Positions 6,554 to 9,208 of a stretch of 9,208 bases of DNA are shown in pieces. Positions within the stretch are counted from its first letter, which is position 1; each line of letters opens with the position of its first letter. The notes beneath the pieces are model-generated. The model was not told where the DNA came from. It did no database searches and saw only the letters and a list, made by a program, of their open reading frames with translations. Origin of the DNA: Calditrichota bacterium (lineage in GTDB: Bacteria > Calditrichota > Calditrichia > RBG-13-44-9 > J075); the NCBI GenBank assembly GCA_024275555.1, contig JAJRYW010000510.1, forward strand, positions 1 through 9,208. Direction: 5' to 3'. The translations under genes were made by a program, and so were the position numbers.

Positions 6554-6611
6554 GCCGCAACGCGGCCAGGCATGTGCATCGACGCCCCAACGGGGCTGGC
6601 AATCGATGCAC
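6554..6611. repeat. Tandem hairpin repeats between kinase gene and maf
   Basis: Two units of about 30 bases follow one another. The first has GCCGC-AAC-GCGGC (6554-6566), the second GCCCC-AAC-GGGGC (6584-6596). Both cores are perfect 5-bp hairpins with an AAC loop, and both are followed by a GGCA...TGCA-type tail. In addition GTGCATCG (6574-6581) pairs perfectly with CGATGCAC (6604-6611) around the second core. The compensating core change (GCCGC/GCGGC versus GCCCC/GGGGC) shows the fold is conserved rather than the exact bases. The array starts 6 bases after the kinase stop. It may act in termination, but no T-run follows, and a dispersed REP-like repeat is likelier. Confidence 0.75.
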
Positions 6612-6659
6612 GCTAAAAATTGTGATCCGAACATCAAGCATAAAAAGCGAAAGACCATC

Positions 6660-7253
6660 ATGCTCTTTTTAACCGAACTGTTGCAGGCGCATGATCGAAA
6701 GATCATCTTAGCCAGCCAGTCCCCGCGGCGCATCGAGATTCTCCGCTCCGTAGGACTTCGTTTTACGATTCGGCCGGCTTTAATCAACGAAGATCCCGGC
6801 AAGGTTGCCGATGAGTTTGACTATGTGCGCACCCTGGCCGCCCAAAAAGCGGAGTGGGTCTGGCAGCGCAACGATGCGGATTTGGTAATCGCCGCGGATA
6901 CTATCGTGGTCAAAGACGGACAAATTTTCGAAAAGCCCGGCAACCGGGAAGAGGCCCGGGAGACCCTGCGCAAGTTCAGCGGGGCCGCCCACACCGTTGT
7001 CACCGGTTTGCACCTGAAAACCCGCCGCAGCGAAATCCTGGACCACGAGGAAACCCGGGTGCATTTCTATCCGCTCAGCGAGGCCGAGATTGAGATTTAT
7101 TTAAATTCCGGAGAATCGTTCGACAAAGCCGGCGGGTACGGCATCCAGGGGTTTGCTTCGGTATTTGTGCAAAAGGTGGAAGGATGTTATTTTAACGTAG
7201 TCGGATTTCCGTTGGGCAAATTTTATCAGCATCTAAAATCTTTGGAGTTCTAA
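6660..7253 (+). CDS. maf: Maf/YhdE-type nucleoside triphosphate pyrophosphatase
   Basis: A 197-residue cytoplasmic house-cleaning enzyme that hydrolyses non-canonical or excess nucleoside triphosphates to monophosphate and pyrophosphate; the family has also been linked to septum inhibition. Visible motifs are the substrate-binding LASQSPRRIEIL (residues 17-28), INED around E44, the catalytic AADTIVV with D80, EKPGNREEA (91-99), FSGAAHTVVTG (106-116) and DKAGGYGIQG (155-164). The last motif is of the dTTP/UTP-specific YhdE type, not the m7GTP-specific YceF type. I choose the ATG at 6660: the frame is open further upstream, but that part overlaps the kinase gene and hairpin array and is not Maf-like. 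The ribosome-binding site is weak. The barrel gene begins 2 bases after the stop, so the two are probably cotranscribed. Subtype is inferred from one motif; family membership is secure. Confidence 0.95.
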   Translation: MLFLTELLQAHDRKIILASQSPRRIEILRSVGLRFTIRPALINEDPGKVADEFDYVRTLAAQKAEWVWQRNDADLVIAADTIVVKDGQIFEKPGNREEARETLRKFSGAAHTVVTGLHLKTRRSEILDHEETRVHFYPLSEAEIEIYLNSGESFDKAGGYGIQGFASVFVQKVEGCYFNVVGFPLGKFYQHLKSLEF

Positions 7254-7255
7254 GT

Positions 7256-8662
7256 ATGCGCTGCTCCCAGGTTCGCTACAGGATAGGTCTTTTTCTGCTG
7301 TTGTCCGGCTTGCTGAGTTTGCCGCTCTTCGGGCAATCGGCGCAACGCCCTGTCGGCAGTTTCAACCTGCGTAATTTGAGCTTTCGCTTTTCCATTCCCA
7401 CGGCGCGCCCCCTGTCGATGGGCGGAGCGGCCATCGCTTTACCGGACGACCCTTCCGCCGCCACTATCAATCCGGCCGGATTAAGTTTCTTCTCCCGCCC
7501 GGCCATCTCCTCCAGTTCCCGGCTGCGTTCCCTGGAAATTACCGAACCAGCCGTCAACGCGCTAAACGCTCCGGTCTCCCTCGCCGACCGGGATATCTTC
7601 TTTGACCAGAGCCTGATCAGCGCGATTGTGATCATCAAAGGGGTGCGGCTTTCCACCTTCCGGGAGACGGTCTACGACGCCCGTTTCTCTTACCAGGCCC
7701 TGCAACCGTTCCGGAGCGAGAATCTCAGCGGAACCGAGGAACTCTACACGGCCAACTTCCCCAGCCGGCGCACTACTTTGCGGATGCAAATCATCGACAA
7801 CGGCGGCTCGGTCGCCTGGCGTTTTTCCGAGAAACTCAACTTCGGCGCATCGCTGCGGCTGACCCGGTTTCAATACAATTTGGTGGAGCGGTCTTACCTG
7901 CGCAACAATCCCTATATCGAGGACGCCTATCCCCAGAGCAAATTCCGCCCGGAAAACCTCTATCTGCTGCAAACCATCGATGAAAAGAAGTGGGGAATCG
8001 GCTTTACGGCCGGTTTTTTAAGCCGCCTTTCCAGCCGCCTGGTGATCGGCCTGGTTTATAACCGCCGGCCGGCCTTTACCCTGAACGCTGCCCGCTATTT
8101 TCCCCGCTTTGAGGTGTTCGGCGTGGGCGATTCCACCCGCACCTACCCGGCGGGGGAAGACAGCATCGCAGCAGTGCATTTCGACATCCCCGATTCCTAC
8201 GGCCTGGGAGTCGCCTATAAATATCGGGGCTGGATGAACATTACTTTTGATGTGATCCGCCGCCAGGCCTCCCAGTTGGTAAAATCCGCCCCGGTTGCCG
8301 GGAGCTTGAACCCACTCAACCTCATCCAGGACGATCTCCCCGGCGGCGGCGATCCGGAATCTCAGCCGGATTTGACCCTGGAAGACCAATGGGAATTCCA
8401 CCTGGGCATCGAATATCTTTTCCGGCTGCCGGGCCGGGTGCGCCTGCCGGTGCGGGCCGGTTATTACTATGAATCGAACTTGATTCCCTACGCCGTCGAT
8501 CAAAAACCGGAGCTGCAACAGCGATTTCCGCGCGAGAAGCGTCAGCATCACTGGACCGGCGGTTTGGGATTTTTCCTGGGGGATAAACTTCGCCTCGACG
8601 GCGCCATTGATATCGCCGGGAATGCCGTGGCGCTGGTGGGAAGTTCCGTGTACACGTTTTGA
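7256..8662 (+). CDS. Outer-membrane beta-barrel protein, PorV/UPF0164-like
   Basis: A 468-residue exported protein. Residues 1 to about 26-29 form a signal peptide: positive start (R2, R8), hydrophobic core GLFLLLSGLLSLPLF and likely cleavage near GQSAQ. The mature N-terminus has LSMGGAAIALPDDPSAATIN and NPAGL (about residues 54-76), typical of FadL-superfamily and PorV/UPF0164-like barrels. The rest alternates polar and hydrophobic residues with many aromatic-ended strands, for example GIGFTAGFL, LVIGLVYN and YGLGVAYKYRGWMNITFDV, and it ends in phenylalanine (SSVYTF) as expected for BAM-recognised barrels. Transported ligand unknown: it may be a FadL-like channel for hydrophobic compounds or a secretion accessory. 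GGAG at 7244-7247 lies 8 bases before the ATG, inside the end of maf, suggesting coupled expression. No clear terminator follows. Barrel assignment is good; subfamily is tentative. Confidence 0.85.
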   Translation: MRCSQVRYRIGLFLLLSGLLSLPLFGQSAQRPVGSFNLRNLSFRFSIPTARPLSMGGAAIALPDDPSAATINPAGLSFFSRPAISSSSRLRSLEITEPAVNALNAPVSLADRDIFFDQSLISAIVIIKGVRLSTFRETVYDARFSYQALQPFRSENLSGTEELYTANFPSRRTTLRMQIIDNGGSVAWRFSEKLNFGASLRLTRFQYNLVERSYLRNNPYIEDAYPQSKFRPENLYLLQTIDEKKWGIGFTAGFLSRLSSRLVIGLVYNRRPAFTLNAARYFPRFEVFGVGDSTRTYPAGEDSIAAVHFDIPDSYGLGVAYKYRGWMNITFDVIRRQASQLVKSAPVAGSLNPLNLIQDDLPGGGDPESQPDLTLEDQWEFHLGIEYLFRLPGRVRLPVRAGYYYESNLIPYAVDQKPELQQRFPREKRQHHWTGGLGFFLGDKLRLDGAIDIAGNAVALVGSSVYTF

Positions 8663-8728
8663 GGTCGAAACAGTAAAGCAGTTGAGATTTATAAAAACTC
8701 GTATAGGGTGCAATGTTTTGAACCATAG

Positions 8729-8904
8729 TTAGGCATACATCAGCCGTCCTTTAGGTTGAGGAATTTGACGCCCAAGTTCTTTCGTTACTTCAATCCATTC
8801 CTTAATAATTCTTTCAGCATTTCTTACTGCTTCTTCATAGGTTTGCCCATCAGCCATGCATCCAGGTAATTCCGGAACTTCAACTACATAAGTAAATGGT
8901 ATTG
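8729..8904 (-). pseudogene. 5'-truncated HicB-family antitoxin remnant
   Basis: The minus strand encodes YVVEVPELPGCMADGQTYEE (starting near 8890) and, later, EWIEVTKELGRQIP and KGRLMYA before a TAA at 8731-8729. This is the HicB (UPF0150) antitoxin domain, which neutralises HicA mRNA-cleaving toxins; the final PxPKGRLMYA is typical of a complete C-terminus. The N-terminal strand and start codon are missing. The frame can be followed only to a TGA at 8923-8921 inside the palindromic element, with no ATG, GTG or TTG before residue VPELPGC. The first internal ATG (8857) would delete half of the conserved core. No HicA gene is visible on either side. A+T content is higher than in neighbouring genes, consistent with acquired DNA. 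The domain call is confident; loss of function is inferred from the missing start. Confidence 0.8.
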
Positions 8905-9010
8905 AATAAACGACACTTTTTCAGGCACTACCGGCTTCGACAGCTCAGCCTCCTGGCTGGGACTGCTGGCTGAGCTTGTCGAAGCCAGCAAGTACGAATT
9001 GTCGTTTATT
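8905..9010. mobile_element. 106-bp palindromic MITE-like element in hicB
   Basis: The ends are perfect 11-bp inverted repeats: AATAAACGACA (8905-8915) and TGTCGTTTATT (9000-9010). Inside, GGCTTCGACAGCTCAGCC (8933-8950) pairs with 8968-8986 over 18 bp with one bulged A, leaving a 17-base loop. The element has no coding capacity and abuts the broken 5' end of hicB. Terminal inverted repeats, small size and strong secondary structure fit a non-autonomous miniature element or REP-type palindrome. No long target duplication is apparent; at most a 2-bp AT is possible. The inner TTCGACAAGCTCAGCC motif resembles palindromic repeats common in several phyla, from memory. Confidence 0.7.
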
Positions 9011-9020
9011 TAAGTGCAAT

Positions 9021-9052
9021 TACTTAGTGTCTGGCCGAATAGTCACTAAGTA
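9021..9052. repeat. 32-bp inverted repeat beside the MITE-like element
   Basis: TACTTAGTG (9021-9029) and CACTAAGTA (9044-9052) are perfect 9-bp complements separated by 14 bases. It begins 10 bases beyond the palindromic element. No T-run follows. It may be another dispersed repeat, an operator, or the end of an unseen element. From here to the right edge (9053-9208) I find no gene I can support. Confidence 0.6.
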
Positions 9053-9208
9053 TCTGTTTATAATCGGTTGAAAAGTAATAAATTCCCACGAGTGTTTAAC
9101 ATAAATATTGAACTTACGCAAGATAATTCACGAAAAGAGGTAACATTGGCCAACGTTTTTATTTTAGGCATATGAGGCATGTCAAATTGCACTTCATTTC
9201 CCCGAAGG

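Noticed and set aside
6554..6611. CRISPR array
   Set aside because: There are only two imperfect adjacent units and no spacers of uniform length, so these are hairpin repeats.
6366..6659. 98-residue upstream extension of the Maf frame
   Set aside because: It overlaps the kinase's ATP-binding domain in another frame and crosses the hairpin array. Maf homology begins just after the ATG at 6660.
8018..8713. Minus-strand open frame opposite the barrel gene
   Set aside because: It is an antisense shadow; the plus-strand frame has a signal peptide, barrel features and a terminal Phe.
8663..8728. Search for a hicA toxin gene beside the hicB remnant
   Set aside because: The ATG overlapping the hicB stop gives only about 15 codons without HicA-like sequence. 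No RNA gene or terminator is visible either.
9132..9208. Plus-strand frame open to the right edge, with an ATG at 9173
   Set aside because: It is short, lacks a convincing ribosome-binding site and matches no family I know.

Overview
The window looks like chromosomal DNA from a Gram-negative bacterium. It encodes an outer-membrane barrel protein with a signal peptide, a large soluble sensor histidine kinase, housekeeping enzymes, and intergenic gaps unusually rich in palindromes. A possible TTG-N20-TAnnTTTG promoter ahead of trxB and the MGGA...NPAGL type of barrel hint at the FCB group or an uncultured relative such as Calditrichota/KSB1. That placement is inference and weak.

Layout. 1-336: no convincing gene, but a 46-bp inverted repeat. 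337-1254 (-): a DUF58/von Willebrand A-like protein. 1255-1399: divergent intergenic region with the likely trxB promoter. 1400-2362 (+): thioredoxin reductase. 2363-2522: three hairpins. 2523-2753 (-): a small SelW/Rdx-family gene that conventional gene calling misses because codon 13 is an in-frame TGA. It has a CxxU motif, a perfect Shine-Dalgarno and a hairpin at the position expected of a bacterial SECIS, so it is very probably a real selenoprotein gene. 2933-6547 (+): a 1204-residue histidine kinase with a degenerate receiver domain, a GAF domain, four PAS domains, HisKA and HATPase_c. 6554-6611: tandem hairpin repeats. 6660-7253 (+): Maf nucleotide pyrophosphatase, followed after only 2 bases by 7256-8662 (+), an outer-membrane beta-barrel protein. 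8729-8904 (-): the 3' part of a hicB antitoxin gene, its 5' end lost at a 106-bp palindromic MITE-like element (8905-9010). Another palindrome (9021-9052) and an unassigned tail to 9208 follow.

How the genes relate. trxB and the selW-like gene are convergent neighbours and both encode thiol/selenol redox proteins, so the reductase could supply electrons to the selenoprotein; this is inferred from position only. maf and the barrel gene appear to be one transcription unit. The kinase has no membrane segment and no response regulator beside it, so its partner must be elsewhere. The main point of interest is the unannotated UGA-containing selenoprotein with its SECIS-like hairpin; second is the kinase's receiver domain, which lacks its phosphorylation residue.
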